A stretch of DNA of 64,000 bases. Origin: Limnochordales bacterium. Lineage in GTDB: Bacteria; Bacillota; Limnochordia; Limnochordales; DUMU01. Positions 33,720 through 43,705 of the stretch are shown piece after piece. Numbering within the stretch: position 1 is the stretch's first letter; each line of letters opens with the position of its first letter. The position numbers were made by a program, and so were the translations under genes. Where the stretch lies: positions 62,001-126,000 of the forward strand of contig JADBKP010000001.1 in the NCBI GenBank assembly GCA_014896315.1. The letters are read 5' to 3'. The notes beneath the pieces are model-generated. The model was not told where the DNA came from. It worked only from the letters and a program-made list of their open reading frames with translations, and made no database searches.

Positions 33720-35672
33720 CTATTGCAGTCCTACAGCCGGCTTGGGCTTCTTGCCGGCGTCGAGCGGGATTCCCACTTCCTGACTGCGCTCCCGCGCCTC
33801 GGCGGCCGCCGGCTGCTCCTGCTGCTCTTCTTGCTCCTTCTTCTCCTGCGGCGCCTCCACGGCCGGTTTGTCCAGTTCCTCGCCGCGCATCAGAGCGGCA
33901 AACTCCTCCCGGCCGAGCGTCTCCCGCTCCAGAAGCGCTTCCGTAACCCGGTCGAGCTCAGCCCGGTGTTCCTGCAGGATCTGCTTGGCCCGGGCATAAG
34001 CCGTTTCGACCAGGCGGCGTACTTCCTTGTCGATGGCCGCCGCCACTCTTTCACTGTAGTTGCGGTCGCGGGCGATATCCCGGCCGAGGAAGATCAGGTC
34101 CTCATGCTGCCGGCCGAAGGTTAGCGGGCCGAGCTCTTCGCTCATGCCATACTCCGTCACCATCCGGCGGGCGATCTTGGTCACCTGCTCCAGATCGTTG
34201 TGCGCCCCGGTGCTCACCTCTCCCAGGACCAGCTCTTCCGCGGCCCGTCCTCCCAGCATGTGAGCGAGCCTCTCCTCCAACTCGGTCCTGGTCTCATACC
34301 AGCGGTCCTCTTCCGGCAGCGTAAGGGTGTAACCTCCTGCCATGCCACGACCGACTATGGTCACCTTGTGAACCGGATCCGAATGCGGCAGGAAGTGCGC
34401 TACCACGGCGTGGCCCGCCTCGTGAATGGCGGTAAGCCTCTTCTCCTCCGGGGTCATAACCCGGCGCTTCCGCTCCGGCCCGAGCAGCACCCGGTCAATG
34501 GCTTCCTCAATCTCCGCCATCCCGATCCGCTTCTTGTTGCGGCGCGCCGCCAGGATCGCCGCCTCGTTCATCAGGTTCTCGAGATCCGCCCCCACGAATC
34601 CAGGGGTCATGCGGGCCACCACTTTCAGATCTACATCCGGCCCCAGGGGTTTGTTGCGGGCATGGATACGCAGAATCTCCTCCCGGCCGATCACGTCCGG
34701 CCGGTCGACAACAATCCGCCGGTCGAAGCGCCCGGGACGCAAAAGGGCCGGGTCGAGGACGTCGGGGCGGTTCGTGGCTGCCATGACGATAACGCCGGTG
34801 TTGGCCTCAAACCCGTCCATCTCCACCAGCAACTGGTTGAGGGTCTGCTCCCGCTCGTCGTGACCGCCACCCAACCCGGCACCCCGGTGCCGGCCAACCG
34901 CATCCAGTTCATCGATGAAGACGATACAGGGGCTGTTTTTCTTAGCGGTCTCAAACAGGTCGCGCACGCGGGCCGCACCCACTCCCACGAACATCTCAAC
35001 GAAGTCCGACCCGCTGATGCTGAAGAAGGGAACTCCCGCCTCACCGGCCACTGCCCGGGCAAGGAGCGTCTTACCGGTCCCAGGAGGACCAACCAGGAGT
35101 ACTCCCTTGGGGATCTTGGCTCCCATCTCGACGAAACGCTTGGGATGCTTGAGGAATTCTACTATCTCTCCGAGCTCCTGTTTGGCCTCGTCGGCACCGG
35201 CAACATCATCAAACGTCACTTTCGCCTTCTCTTCCGAGTAAAGATGCGCCCGGGCCTTAGCAAACGAAAGGGCCCGGTTGTTGCCGCCCTGCATCTGGTT
35301 GAGGATAAAAAGGAAGAAGGCTGCGAAGATGACCAGCGACAGAATGGACGGCAGCAGATCAACCCACCAGGGCCTTACGGTCGGGCGAGCCTCCACCGGA
35401 ATGCCCCGTGCCTGAAGTTCCTCCACCACCTGCGGTACCATCCCAGGCGGCAGGACGGTCTGGAATTGCTTCTTGTTGGTCAACCGTCCGACTACGTTCT
35501 GGTCCCCGATGAACTGTACTTCGGCAACCTCACCACGCTCGACGTACTGCATGAATTCGGTGAAATTGGGCCGTTCCGGTGGTGACGGGCTATTCATGAG
35601 GACCCTACCCAGAGAGAGCGCCAGGATGGCGATAAGCATATACAAGCTGATGTTACGTGCCAGTCTGTTCAA
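33720..35672 (-). CDS. ftsH: Membrane AAA+ zinc protease FtsH
   Basis: FtsH degrades membrane and regulatory proteins. The 650-residue protein has two membrane segments (about 8-24 and 107-127) flanking an extracytoplasmic loop, Walker A GPPGTGKT (about 194), the AAA second region of homology, the zinc motif HEAGH (about 416) and a Glu/Gln/Ala-rich C-terminal tail. The TTG start has GGGGAGG 7 bases upstream. It directly follows tilS; the hpt gene that separates them in Bacillus is missing. Confidence 0.97.
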   Translation of the reverse strand: MNRLARNISLYMLIAILALSLGRVLMNSPSPPERPNFTEFMQYVERGEVAEVQFIGDQNVVGRLTNKKQFQTVLPPGMVPQVVEELQARGIPVEARPTVRPWWVDLLPSILSLVIFAAFFLFILNQMQGGNNRALSFAKARAHLYSEEKAKVTFDDVAGADEAKQELGEIVEFLKHPKRFVEMGAKIPKGVLLVGPPGTGKTLLARAVAGEAGVPFFSISGSDFVEMFVGVGAARVRDLFETAKKNSPCIVFIDELDAVGRHRGAGLGGGHDEREQTLNQLLVEMDGFEANTGVIVMAATNRPDVLDPALLRPGRFDRRIVVDRPDVIGREEILRIHARNKPLGPDVDLKVVARMTPGFVGADLENLMNEAAILAARRNKKRIGMAEIEEAIDRVLLGPERKRRVMTPEEKRLTAIHEAGHAVVAHFLPHSDPVHKVTIVGRGMAGGYTLTLPEEDRWYETRTELEERLAHMLGGRAAEELVLGEVSTGAHNDLEQVTKIARRMVTEYGMSEELGPLTFGRQHEDLIFLGRDIARDRNYSERVAAAIDKEVRRLVETAYARAKQILQEHRAELDRVTEALLERETLGREEFAALMRGEELDKPAVEAPQEKKEQEEQQEQPAAAEARERSQEVGIPLDAGKKPKPAVGLQ

Positions 35673-35729
35673 TAATGGGCCTCCCCTCGTGGGCCTGCTG
35701 GCGCGTTAGTAGCAATCGTCGCTATCAGT

Positions 35730-37274
35730 TCAATTATAAACTATACCACCGGCCTCCCACGCCGGTCCGGACCAGGTAAGGTAGACCCGTCGGCTGGTCG
35801 TGGGTTTGACCAGCACCCGGCGGTCAACTGCCAGCCCGGGAACCCAAACTATACCTTTTGAGTCTACCACAACGGGCCAGAACTGCCGCCAATCCCGGGG
35901 GATTTTCCGGTCAACAAAGAGATCCTGCAGCTTCTTGCTCCCGTCCAGCCCCGGCGGCTCGATCCGGTCACCCGGCAGCCGCCGACGAACCCGTAGCGCG
36001 CCGGCGATCGCACCGGCATCGAGCAAGACTCCGTACTCTGCTTTTGGCGTACCTGTTGCAGCAGGCAGTATCTCCCCGGGAATTGCTTTAAGCCAGGTGG
36101 GCGCACCCGCCCACCAGCAAACCTCCCCCGGAATTGACAGAATTATTCCCTCTCTGGGAACTTCTTCTGCTGCCCCCACCGGTGTCGCAGTGGCCGCTTC
36201 CGGGTCTGCCACTCTTTCCACCCTTGCCAATCCCACCCGCCCACGGTTTACCCAGTAGGAAAGACCTCCGGGCAGGTTGAAAGGGCCGGAAAAGGCCACT
36301 GGCTTGCGGGCCAGTTCCAGCAAGTTCCGCCGCCACTTCTCCGTCTGCACAAAGCCCAGGTCGCGGGGGGCAGCACGGCCGGTAACCTCCTCCACAAACT
36401 GCCGCAGCAGCCGCCGCTGAACCGCCACCGGCTGCGCGACGTAACGGTCCAGCGTCCAGAAGAGCCGGGATGTTTCTCCCACCCGTACGACCTCCGCTCC
36501 GACCGCCGCCCAGCGCGCCCGAACCACTTCCTCCAGGAAGTCGTCTTCTTCTCTCACGACTTCAGCCAGACGGGCCAGGTTCACCCGGATGGCCGGATTG
36601 TACTCCCGCTCGAGGAGCGGCAGAAGCCTGTGCCGCAGGCGGTTGCGCAACAGCGTCACGTCAGTATTGGTCCTGTCGCGGGCGGGCTGCCAGCCCCAGG
36701 AGGCGACGTAAGCTTCGATCTCCTCCCGGCTGACGGAAAGGAGCGGCCGCACGTAGCGCCCCTCCCTGATCCACCTCATCCCGGCCAGACCGCGCAGCCC
36801 CGTCCCCTGCAACAGATGGAGAAGCACCGTTTCCGCCTGATCATCCCGATGGTGTCCGAGAGCGATCCGGGCAAATCCCAGGGAGTCGGCCAGTTCGTCA
36901 AGAAAACGATAGCGGGCCAACCGGCCCGCGGCTTCCAGGGTCAATCCCTCTTTTCGGGCGAGCCGAGCCACATCCTCGTGCCGGCTGTAAAAAGGAATCC
37001 CCAGGCAGGAGGCCAGCTCTCGCGCCCGTTCCAGGTCGGCATCGGCCTCCTCCCCCCGCAGTCCGTGGTGCAGATGGGCGCAGGCCAGCTGCAGCTGCCA
37101 GTTTTCCTCCCGGTTGAGTCGCCAAAGCAGATGCAGCAGCGCCGAAGAGTCCGGTCCCCCCGAGAGTGCCACCAGCACCCGGTCTCCCGGGCACATCAGT
37201 CCCCGGGCTTCGATCTCCCTGCGCACCCGCGCAAGCAGGTCGCACTCGCAGTCCACCAGGCAAGCTCCCCCCAT
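35730..37274 (-). CDS. tilS: tRNA(Ile)-lysidine synthase TilS
   Basis: TilS modifies C34 of tRNA-Ile(CAU) to lysidine, allowing AUA decoding. The 514-residue protein has the PP-loop LVALSGGPDSS (about 34-44), HLHHGLRGEEAD, LGHHRDDQAET and a C-terminal TilS domain (RVRRRLPGDRI). The ATG has GGGGAAG upstream. A perfect hairpin (37299-37323) lies in the leader. Confidence 0.95.
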   Translation of the reverse strand: MGGACLVDCECDLLARVRREIEARGLMCPGDRVLVALSGGPDSSALLHLLWRLNREENWQLQLACAHLHHGLRGEEADADLERARELASCLGIPFYSRHEDVARLARKEGLTLEAAGRLARYRFLDELADSLGFARIALGHHRDDQAETVLLHLLQGTGLRGLAGMRWIREGRYVRPLLSVSREEIEAYVASWGWQPARDRTNTDVTLLRNRLRHRLLPLLEREYNPAIRVNLARLAEVVREEDDFLEEVVRARWAAVGAEVVRVGETSRLFWTLDRYVAQPVAVQRRLLRQFVEEVTGRAAPRDLGFVQTEKWRRNLLELARKPVAFSGPFNLPGGLSYWVNRGRVGLARVERVADPEAATATPVGAAEEVPREGIILSIPGEVCWWAGAPTWLKAIPGEILPAATGTPKAEYGVLLDAGAIAGALRVRRRLPGDRIEPPGLDGSKKLQDLFVDRKIPRDWRQFWPVVVDSKGIVWVPGLAVDRRVLVKPTTSRRVYLTWSGPAWEAGGIVYN

Positions 37275-37298
37275 GCTTCCCCACCCGTAAGACGCGAC

Positions 37299-37323
37299 AC
37301 CTCCCCGCGGTGAGCGGGGAGGT
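37299..37323 (-). repeat. 10-bp perfect hairpin between spw and tilS
   Basis: ACCTCCCCGC / GCGGGGAGGT with a 5-base loop, 25 bases upstream of tilS. There is no U-run. It could end the SPW transcript or shape the tilS leader. Confidence 0.5.
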
Positions 37324-37439
37324 AGGAGGCAGGTATCGTCATCGCGGGCAGATTGTCATCACCTGGAAGCCCAATCCGATAACCCGATCACTAAGATATC
37401 AGTCCGGCAAGACAGGATAAAAGACCGCCAACTACACTG

Positions 37440-37610
37440 TCACCGGTTGCCGCCTTGCTGCGTGCTTTGCAGGTAGGAAAGGATCGCAACCAAAACTCCA
37501 ACGATAATGCTATTCCACATAGGCGTTGGCTGGTCGCTGAACCCGAGAATAAACGGCGAAATGATGAGCCAGATTCCCAGGATGATATTGACCCAGGCCT
37601 GCCATGTCAT
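37440..37610 (-). CDS. SPW-repeat small membrane protein
   Basis: The 56-residue protein has a single SPW unit: WVNIILGIWLIISPFILGF followed by a second hydrophobic helix (IIVGVLVAILSYLQ). Function unknown. The ATG at 37610 has AAGGAG 9 bases upstream, and was preferred over a start at 37649. It lies between spoIIE and tilS on the same strand. Confidence 0.85.
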   Translation of the reverse strand: MTWQAWVNIILGIWLIISPFILGFSDQPTPMWNSIIVGVLVAILSYLQSTQQGGNR

Positions 37611-37650
37611 CTCGGTTCGCTCCTTTCTCCACCCCGACGACACCCGCACT

Positions 37651-37678
37651 GTGCCCGATGTTTTCTATCTTCGGGCAC
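37651..37678 (-). repeat. 8-bp hairpin after spoIIE
   Basis: GTGCCCGA / TCGGGCAC with a 12-base loop lies about 33 bases past the spoIIE stop. There is no U-run; it is a possible weak terminator or RNA-stability hairpin. Confidence 0.45.
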
Positions 37679-37710
37679 TCTCCCGTTCAATATTATGCTT
37701 TTCTAGGATT

Positions 37711-40491
37711 TTAGTCCAGTGGAGGGAGCAAGACTGAAGACAACCGAATATACTCATCCATGGCCGGGGCAGCCTCTTCGGCATCCATCCGTGACTGCCA
37801 CGCACCGGTACAAGGTTCAATCTGCACCACAACGATGGTGGTGTCGTCCGTTAGTTGACCCTCAGCCCGCTCCCAAACCGTAGCAAACAGCTCCTCTGCC
37901 ACCTCCTGCGGATTGCGGCGCCTCAGCTCTACCAGACGCCGTGCCAGCCACTCCCCGCCCAGCTCGCCGCTGGGCCCGGACTCCATCGCCCCGTCGGTAG
38001 CCAGAACCAGAAGGTCTCCCGGGTACAGGCGGAACCGCCGCGGCTCAACCGGTATGGTCGCCAGGATCCCTGCCGGCAGAGTTGAAGCGGTAATGGTTTG
38101 CACCGTGTCACCATGTAGGAGCAGCGTGGGTGGTGAACCGATTTTGATAAGCTCGGCCATCCCGCTGTGCAAGTCCACGGTCAGCAAATCGAGGGTGGCA
38201 AACCTTTCTTCGGAACGGAGCAGGAGGGCCGCATTGAGCGTGCGGACGGCAAACTCGGGGCTGAAACCGGCCACAAGGAGCCGACGCAGCATCACCATGG
38301 CCGCCTGGCTCTCATCCGCGGCCGGCCAGCCGTTCCCCATTCCGTCACTGACGGCTATAACCTCCCGCTCCGACCCGAGCGGGAAGCGGACCGCCGCATC
38401 TCCCGAAACAGTCGCATTCGCCTTGGGAGCAGCCTGCTTCCCCCAAAGTACCTGCAGCTGCTGGGCCGGAGTTAACCGGTAGGTAACCCTTACCGCCGGC
38501 CGGTAACCGCCAACGTGGCCCGCCAACGCCCCCGGTACATCCCGGCCGTCCAGGCGACTCGCCTCCTCCACCTTGGCCAGCTGACAGGAGAGGCGCAAGC
38601 CGGCGGCAGTGGACAAAACCGCGGCAAGGCGCGACACCCAGTCCTGGGCTTGTTCCGGCCGCTCGAGCCAGAGGGTTGTCTCGATCTCCCGGCTGCCTCC
38701 ACCCGCCTCGACCACGGTAACCCGGGCCGGAGGAAATCCGCGTCCGGCCAGCTCAGCCTCGAGCCGGGCCGACAACCCGGAATTGAACCTGACTTCCGCC
38801 TGCATCTCCGCGGCGAGCACATCCATTAACTGGGCCAATCCTCGCAGCTCTCCCGCGACCAGACGCCGGCTTTCCCATACGCGCTGCTGCCAGTGAGCCT
38901 CAATCCGGGAGAAGTAGAGAAAGCGGTTGGCAACCGCCACCAGGCGTTTGGGGCGAAGACACCGCCGGCGTAGAGCGGCCGGGATATCTTCCACGCCAGC
39001 CCCGCTCCGGCTCTCGCCGGCCGCCAGCAGATCGATAAGCGACCAGTAGGTTTCCTGCGAGTTCTCCTGCCAGCATACCTTCCGCAGAGGACAGGACTGG
39101 CAGCAGTCTTCGTCTACCGCGCGCAGGAAGACATCGAATGTGGTGGGCTGGCCGGGCAGGCGTCCCGAAATTGCCGCCGAAGTAGCCAGGCGGACGGTGG
39201 GTAACTGATCGAAGACCGAAGCTACCTGCTGCAAGACCTCGCTTACGCCCCGCAAACGCCCGGTCATCTGGCGACGCAGGTGAATCGCCTCCACCACGGC
39301 AGTCTGGGCTTCATCCGGAGGGTTGCAGAGGCGCCGGGCCCATTCCCGCCAGCCGGCGGGCATCAACAGGAAGAGTAGGGCGGCTACAACCCCCGAGCTG
39401 CCGTAGAGATGTAACGCATCAACCAGAACAGAATCTCTCCCCGCCATCCACCCCGCTCCTGCCCCCGCCCCCACTCCGAGCAAGGCGGTGACCATACCCA
39501 GGGCGTACCAGACCACTGCCCCTCCTCGGCTCCCCGCCGGAAAGCTGCCGGCAAACAGCCCCCCAACCGCAGCCAGAGCAATGATCACCGGCTGCCGGGA
39601 GACAGATGCTTGCGCCAGCCCCAGCACCACACCGGCAGCTGCCCCAGCTCCCGCACCGCCAGCCGCCGCCGCCAGGAGGCTGCCGGCGAGGGTTACAATC
39701 ACCGAGAGATCCAGAACTGCCAGGGTCACATCCAGGCGGGCCAGCACCGTTACCCCAAGAGCCACTCCGGCAAGCAAGCCCACCTGGGTAGGTCGATCGA
39801 GCCGGGCCGGGTAGTTGTCGGCAAGCTTCTGCCAGGCCACCCGCCAGACCGGCACAAAAAGAATAGTCCCTTGCAGGACAATGCCGGCCTGCAAGGCCAC
39901 GAGCGGGAGCGCGAAGTAAAGCTCACCCGCCCAGGCGACCAGCAGCGCATACAGTAAGACCTGTATCAGTGCGGCCGTAGCGGCAAAAACTCCTGCCGGC
40001 TGCCATCGCCAATCGCCACGGGGAAGGCGCAGCGGTCCCATCAACACCCAGGCCAGACTGCCCGCCAGCAAGGATGCGGCCGCGAACTGCCAGCCCAGAT
40101 CGGCAAGGCCAGCTACCGCCCCGAGAAGGCCGCCGGCCAGAACCAGCGTCTCTCGCAGGCCGCTTTCTTCTCCCTTCTCTCTGTGTACCGCGTGGTGCAC
40201 CGCGTGCTCCGCCAGACCATCGCCGTGGCTTGGTCCACCTGGGTTCGGTTGCCGCCGGCGGGGCCAGCTCACCAGGGCGGCAACATACCACGCATATCCA
40301 AACGGAGCAATCTCCCCCCAACGGGCCAGGGAGAAGACGAAACCGGACAGGGCCGCTCCTGCCGCCCACTTCCAAACCCTGCGCCGCTGGTGAAGATCAC
40401 TCCTGATACCGGTCGTATTGGGGGACGTCCGGCCGACCGGCCGCAGATGGGAATCTATGCGCTGGTAGCGATTGACCTGCGTCGTTGCCAC
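37711..40491 (-). CDS. spoIIE: Stage II sporulation protein E (PP2C phosphatase)
   Basis: SpoIIE localises to the polar septum and dephosphorylates SpoIIAA to activate sigma-F in the forespore. The 926-residue protein has a membrane domain with about ten segments (residues 45-395), a central region with a Cys cluster (DCCQSCPLRKVCW, about 480-492) and a C-terminal PP2C domain with AVSDGMGNGWPAADES and LATDGAMES. It is about 100 residues longer than Bacillus SpoIIE, mostly in the N-terminal region. The GTG at 40491 has AGGAG 11 bases upstream. In Firmicutes it commonly sits just upstream of tilS and ftsH, as here. Confidence 0.96.
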   Translation of the reverse strand: MATTQVNRYQRIDSHLRPVGRTSPNTTGIRSDLHQRRRVWKWAAGAALSGFVFSLARWGEIAPFGYAWYVAALVSWPRRRQPNPGGPSHGDGLAEHAVHHAVHREKGEESGLRETLVLAGGLLGAVAGLADLGWQFAAASLLAGSLAWVLMGPLRLPRGDWRWQPAGVFAATAALIQVLLYALLVAWAGELYFALPLVALQAGIVLQGTILFVPVWRVAWQKLADNYPARLDRPTQVGLLAGVALGVTVLARLDVTLAVLDLSVIVTLAGSLLAAAAGGAGAGAAAGVVLGLAQASVSRQPVIIALAAVGGLFAGSFPAGSRGGAVVWYALGMVTALLGVGAGAGAGWMAGRDSVLVDALHLYGSSGVVAALLFLLMPAGWREWARRLCNPPDEAQTAVVEAIHLRRQMTGRLRGVSEVLQQVASVFDQLPTVRLATSAAISGRLPGQPTTFDVFLRAVDEDCCQSCPLRKVCWQENSQETYWSLIDLLAAGESRSGAGVEDIPAALRRRCLRPKRLVAVANRFLYFSRIEAHWQQRVWESRRLVAGELRGLAQLMDVLAAEMQAEVRFNSGLSARLEAELAGRGFPPARVTVVEAGGGSREIETTLWLERPEQAQDWVSRLAAVLSTAAGLRLSCQLAKVEEASRLDGRDVPGALAGHVGGYRPAVRVTYRLTPAQQLQVLWGKQAAPKANATVSGDAAVRFPLGSEREVIAVSDGMGNGWPAADESQAAMVMLRRLLVAGFSPEFAVRTLNAALLLRSEERFATLDLLTVDLHSGMAELIKIGSPPTLLLHGDTVQTITASTLPAGILATIPVEPRRFRLYPGDLLVLATDGAMESGPSGELGGEWLARRLVELRRRNPQEVAEELFATVWERAEGQLTDDTTIVVVQIEPCTGAWQSRMDAEEAAPAMDEYIRLSSVLLPPLD

Positions 40492-40700
40492 CTTATCGGT
40501 CGCTCCTGTTGCGGGATGGGGTGTCCCTACTCTACCACCGGGCCGGCAGGCGGTGTGTCGATTGCAGGAGGTTGGCCTCCGAGGGTATCCTTGAGCTTCC
40601 CAACCCCCCGCGGACCTTCCGAGAATATCCCGAGAAGATTGGCGGCAACTTATGACGGGCGATTGATCACCAACCTTTGCGATTTGAGGAGATGGTGGGC
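40492..40700. other. 209-base divergent gap between spoIIE and DUF1540
   Basis: No gene seen. One Spo0A-box-like heptamer (TGTCGAT, 40556-40562) is present, one mismatch from TGTCGAA. No convincing -10/-35 pair. Confidence 0.4.
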
Positions 40701-40958
40701 TTGCCGCAGGTAAAGTGTACTGTCAGCAACTGTTTCTTCTGGGAAAAGGATTTCTGTAACGCTTCCGAGATCGAGGTGGCAGTTAACCGGTCCAGCACCT
40801 TGCCGGGCAGAATGCCTCGGGAAGAGGTGGGAGAAGTAGGTGCTATCGAACGGTATGCCCAGGACACTACCGATACCTGCTGTGTGACCTTCCGGCCCGC
40901 GGGGAAAGTGGGCGCTACCTACGAGGAAGCTGGACGCTACGACCAGGAGAAGGGCTAA
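40701..40958 (+). CDS. DUF1540 small Cys-rich protein
   Basis: The 85-residue product begins LPQVKCTVSNCFFWEKDFC, matching the DUF1540 Cys pattern (CxxxxC...C) that probably binds metal, and ends with a second part containing TTDTCCVTF. Function unknown. The frame has three possible starts: ATG 40692 (SD directly adjacent, so unlikely), GTG 40695, and TTG 40701, which has GAGGAG 9 bases upstream and fits the family start (M-P-x-V-x-C). I chose TTG. Confidence 0.8.
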   Translation: MPQVKCTVSNCFFWEKDFCNASEIEVAVNRSSTLPGRMPREEVGEVGAIERYAQDTTDTCCVTFRPAGKVGATYEEAGRYDQEKG

Positions 40959-41003
40959 GCGGGTAGTCGCCGTTTTTGTCGCCGCGTTGCCGCTGCTTCT
41001 CCG

Positions 41004-41396
41004 CTACTTTTCTTGGCGCGGGAACAGCAGGTAGTACGCGGCGAGTCCCAGCAGCAGATCATCGAGCCAACCCAGAAGGGGGATGAAATCGGGCCGCCAA
41101 TCGACGGGTGAGAGGATGTAGATCAGGACAGCCCAGAATAACACCTTTCGCCAGGTAGCCACCCGGGGGCTGGCGAGCAGCCCGAGGACTCTCAAGACCC
41201 AGGACCAGAAACGGGACCTACCCGTGACGTGCGCAGACCGTCTGTTTGAGGTTCGTCCGCGAAATCTGATCTGCCATGAGCTCTCTTCGCGCGCCGCCCT
41301 GTCGCCGGTGTCTGCCTGGCGATCAGCAAGCGGTGTACCGCAATAAGGACAACGCTCTGCCAGGGCTACCTGCTGCCCGCACTCCGGGCAATGCAC
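41004..41396 (-). CDS. Zinc-ribbon plus DUF1232 membrane protein
   Basis: The 130-residue protein starts with a zinc ribbon (MHCPECGQQ ... CPYCG, four Cys) and ends in a DUF1232 domain with the family signature YILSPVDWRPDFIPLLGWLDD inside a membrane-associated segment. Function unknown. The GTG has GAGGAGG 8 bases upstream. It converges on the DUF1540 gene. Confidence 0.85.
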   Translation of the reverse strand: MHCPECGQQVALAERCPYCGTPLADRQADTGDRAAREESSWQIRFRGRTSNRRSAHVTGRSRFWSWVLRVLGLLASPRVATWRKVLFWAVLIYILSPVDWRPDFIPLLGWLDDLLLGLAAYYLLFPRQEK

Positions 41397-41565
41397 TGTG
41401 ATACCTCCTCAACCATGCTCTTTTTACTATGGTAACCTTTTTCCCCGCTCCGGTCTTCCCCGTGCTACTTTGCAGCAGGAGAACCTCTCCCCCAGACCGA
41501 AGTGATTGAGGTCGGGCTAGGATTACACAGGCAGGCACGGACAGGGGCGGGCAGGAGCGAAGAGA

Positions 41566-42423
41566 TTGGCAAGCGAACGCAAGGTGCGGGGATTGAGGGA
41601 AAGAGTTCACCCGAAGGCTTGTATCAGTGAAACCGCCCAATTGGCGGCGGATGTGCAGGTCGGGGCATACACGATCATCGGGCCGGATGTGGTTATACAC
41701 GAAGGGTGCACCATTGGTCCGCATGTAACCATCGCGGGACGGACGGAGATCGGCCCGCGCACCCGTATCTACACCGGTGCGTTGATCGGTGTCGCTGATC
41801 CGGCCGGGTTTCGTAGTGACCGGGGCTGCGACGATGGAGCAGACACCACTACCACCCCCTCCACCCCGGCCCAAGCGAGGCAACTGATCATCGGAGCTGA
41901 CAACATCATCCGGGAGTACGCAGTCCTGCGCCCGGGTAACAAGATCACCGGCCCGACCCAGGTGGGTGATGGCAATTTCATCATGGGATACGTGTACCTG
42001 GGCTCGGGCTGCCAGATCGGCAATGGCGTGATCATCACTCAGGCAACACACCTGGGGGATGGTGTCACCGTCGAAGATGGAGCAGTGATCAGCGGCCTGA
42101 GCGAGATCGCCGCCGGTGTCCGCATTGGCGAGCTGGCTATGGTTGGAGCGGTAACCTGTATCAGGGCCGATATCCCTCCTTATCTGATGGTAGCCGGCAA
42201 TCCGCCGCAAGTTCACGGCATCAACGTGGTCGGATTGCGGCGTCATGAGATCTCACCGGAAGACCGTGCCGACCTGAAGCGAGCGTTCAAGATAATCTAC
42301 CGGACCAACCAGCCCCTGGCCACCAGCATCGAGGAGCTGTCCCGCGAATTCCCGCACTCTCCCCTGGTGCAACATTTGATAGAGTTCCTGCGTCAGTCGC
42401 GGCGGGGAGTATTTCAGCAGTAA
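41566..42423 (+). CDS. LpxA-family left-handed beta-helix protein without the catalytic His
   Basis: The 285-residue protein has hexapeptide repeats through residues 14-205 and the LpxA-type C-terminal helical part (GINVVGLRRHEISPEDRADL, then KIIYR). LpxA transfers an acyl chain from ACP to UDP-GlcNAc in lipid A synthesis. Aligned to E. coli LpxA, the catalytic H125 region (AHDC) reads GSGC, and the other active-site His positions are also changed. So it is LpxA-like in fold and ancestry but probably uses another residue or substrate. The neighbouring sugar aminotransferase suggests acylation of an amino-sugar nucleotide. The TTG start has GGAG 8 bases upstream. Confidence 0.78.
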   Translation: MASERKVRGLRERVHPKACISETAQLAADVQVGAYTIIGPDVVIHEGCTIGPHVTIAGRTEIGPRTRIYTGALIGVADPAGFRSDRGCDDGADTTTTPSTPAQARQLIIGADNIIREYAVLRPGNKITGPTQVGDGNFIMGYVYLGSGCQIGNGVIITQATHLGDGVTVEDGAVISGLSEIAAGVRIGELAMVGAVTCIRADIPPYLMVAGNPPQVHGINVVGLRRHEISPEDRADLKRAFKIIYRTNQPLATSIEELSREFPHSPLVQHLIEFLRQSRRGVFQQ

Positions 42424-42438
42424 AGGAGCGCCCACTCA

Positions 42439-43647
42439 GTGCGAGCTGCCACCTGTGGTCCGGCCAATCAATCCATGACTGAAGCAACAGTTCCCATGCT
42501 GGATCTCCGCGAGGAGTACCGTTTAATTGCCCCGGAGATAGACCGCGCTGTGCAGCAGGTGCTGGCCTCCGGACGCTACATCCTGGGAGAAGAAGTCTCT
42601 GCTTTCGAGGCCGAGGCTGCTGAATACCTGAAAGTAAAGCACGCCGTCGGCTGCGCCAGCGGTACAGATGCCCTGCTGCTCTCTCTCATGGCTCTCGGGA
42701 TCGGACCGGGAGACGAGGTGATTACAACTCCTTTTAGCTTCTTTGCCACCGCGGCGGTGATCAGCCGCCTGGGAGCGATTCCGGTATTTGCGGATATTGA
42801 CCCCCGCACCTTCAACCTCAGTCCGCACGCAGCAGCCGAGTTGATTACACCCAGGACCCGGGCGATTATCCCCGTTCATCTTTTCGGCCAGCCCGCCGAG
42901 CTGAACGCCTTGCGGGAACTGGCCGATCGGCACGGCCTCTTCCTGGTGGAGGATGCCGCCCAGGCATTCGGGGCCCGCTGGCAAGGTCGGCCTGTTGGTG
43001 GCTGGGGCGATGTGGCAGCCTTTAGCTTCTACCCCACTAAGAACCTGGGGGCGGCCGGAGATGGAGGACTGGTAACCACGAACGACGACGAGCTGGCCAG
43101 GAGGATCCGCATCCTGCGCCAGCAGGGTGTCAGCTCTTCCCGGTACTGCCATGAATTGATGGGAGTAAACAGCCGGCTTGACGAGATACAGGCTGCGATC
43201 CTGCGCGTCAAACTCGCTCATCTTGAAGACTGGAACGCCCGGCGCAACCAGATCGCCCACCGGTATACGCAAGTCTTGCAGGACTTGCTCGGCTGCCAGC
43301 CGCCCTTTGTGGCACCCGCGGCCACTCACATTTACCATCAGTACACTCTGCGTACTCCCTATCGCGACGAACTCCGTGAGTTTCTGGCCGTCGCCGGAGT
43401 GGAGACGGCAATCTATTACCCGCTGCTTCTGCCGGACCAGCCTGTCTACCAGAGGGGGGGATACCCCTTCCGTTGCGGACCTTTGATCGAGGCACGCCGT
43501 GCCAGCCGGGAGGTTCTTTCGTTACCGATCTTCCCGTACTTGCGGGAGGAGCAGGTCGAAAGAGTGGTGACTGCCATCACTTCGTTCTTCAGGCAGAAGG
43601 CAGCGGTCGACAGGCAGGAGTCGGTGTTGACCGCGGCCAATATGTAG
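42439..43647 (+). CDS. DegT/DnrJ/EryC1 family PLP sugar aminotransferase
   Basis: These enzymes aminate keto-sugar nucleotides. The 402-residue protein has ASGRYILGEEVSAFE, GCASGTDALLLSL, EDAAQAFGA and the PLP-Lys motif FSFYPTKNLGAAGDGG (K201). The GTG at 42439 has AAAGGAG 10 bases upstream. An ATG at 42478 lacks an SD but is closer to the conserved start. It follows the LpxA-like gene by 15 bases, so they are an operon. Which sugar is made is not readable; no dehydrogenase or dehydratase for it is adjacent. Confidence 0.88.
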   Translation: MRAATCGPANQSMTEATVPMLDLREEYRLIAPEIDRAVQQVLASGRYILGEEVSAFEAEAAEYLKVKHAVGCASGTDALLLSLMALGIGPGDEVITTPFSFFATAAVISRLGAIPVFADIDPRTFNLSPHAAAELITPRTRAIIPVHLFGQPAELNALRELADRHGLFLVEDAAQAFGARWQGRPVGGWGDVAAFSFYPTKNLGAAGDGGLVTTNDDELARRIRILRQQGVSSSRYCHELMGVNSRLDEIQAAILRVKLAHLEDWNARRNQIAHRYTQVLQDLLGCQPPFVAPAATHIYHQYTLRTPYRDELREFLAVAGVETAIYYPLLLPDQPVYQRGGYPFRCGPLIEARRASREVLSLPIFPYLREEQVERVVTAITSFFRQKAAVDRQESVLTAANM

Positions 43648-43705
43648 TCGTTTAAGGTTGACTCGGCTTGTCTGACCCCACCTCTGGCATCTGGCAATGT
43701 AATGT

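Noticed and set aside
37325-37440. Possible tRNA or small RNA between tilS and the SPW gene
   Set aside because: No cloverleaf, CCA or T-loop signature could be found; only one hairpin is real.
40556-40562. Spo0A box upstream of spoIIE
   Set aside because: A single heptamer with one mismatch; such matches are common by chance and no second site or promoter supports it.
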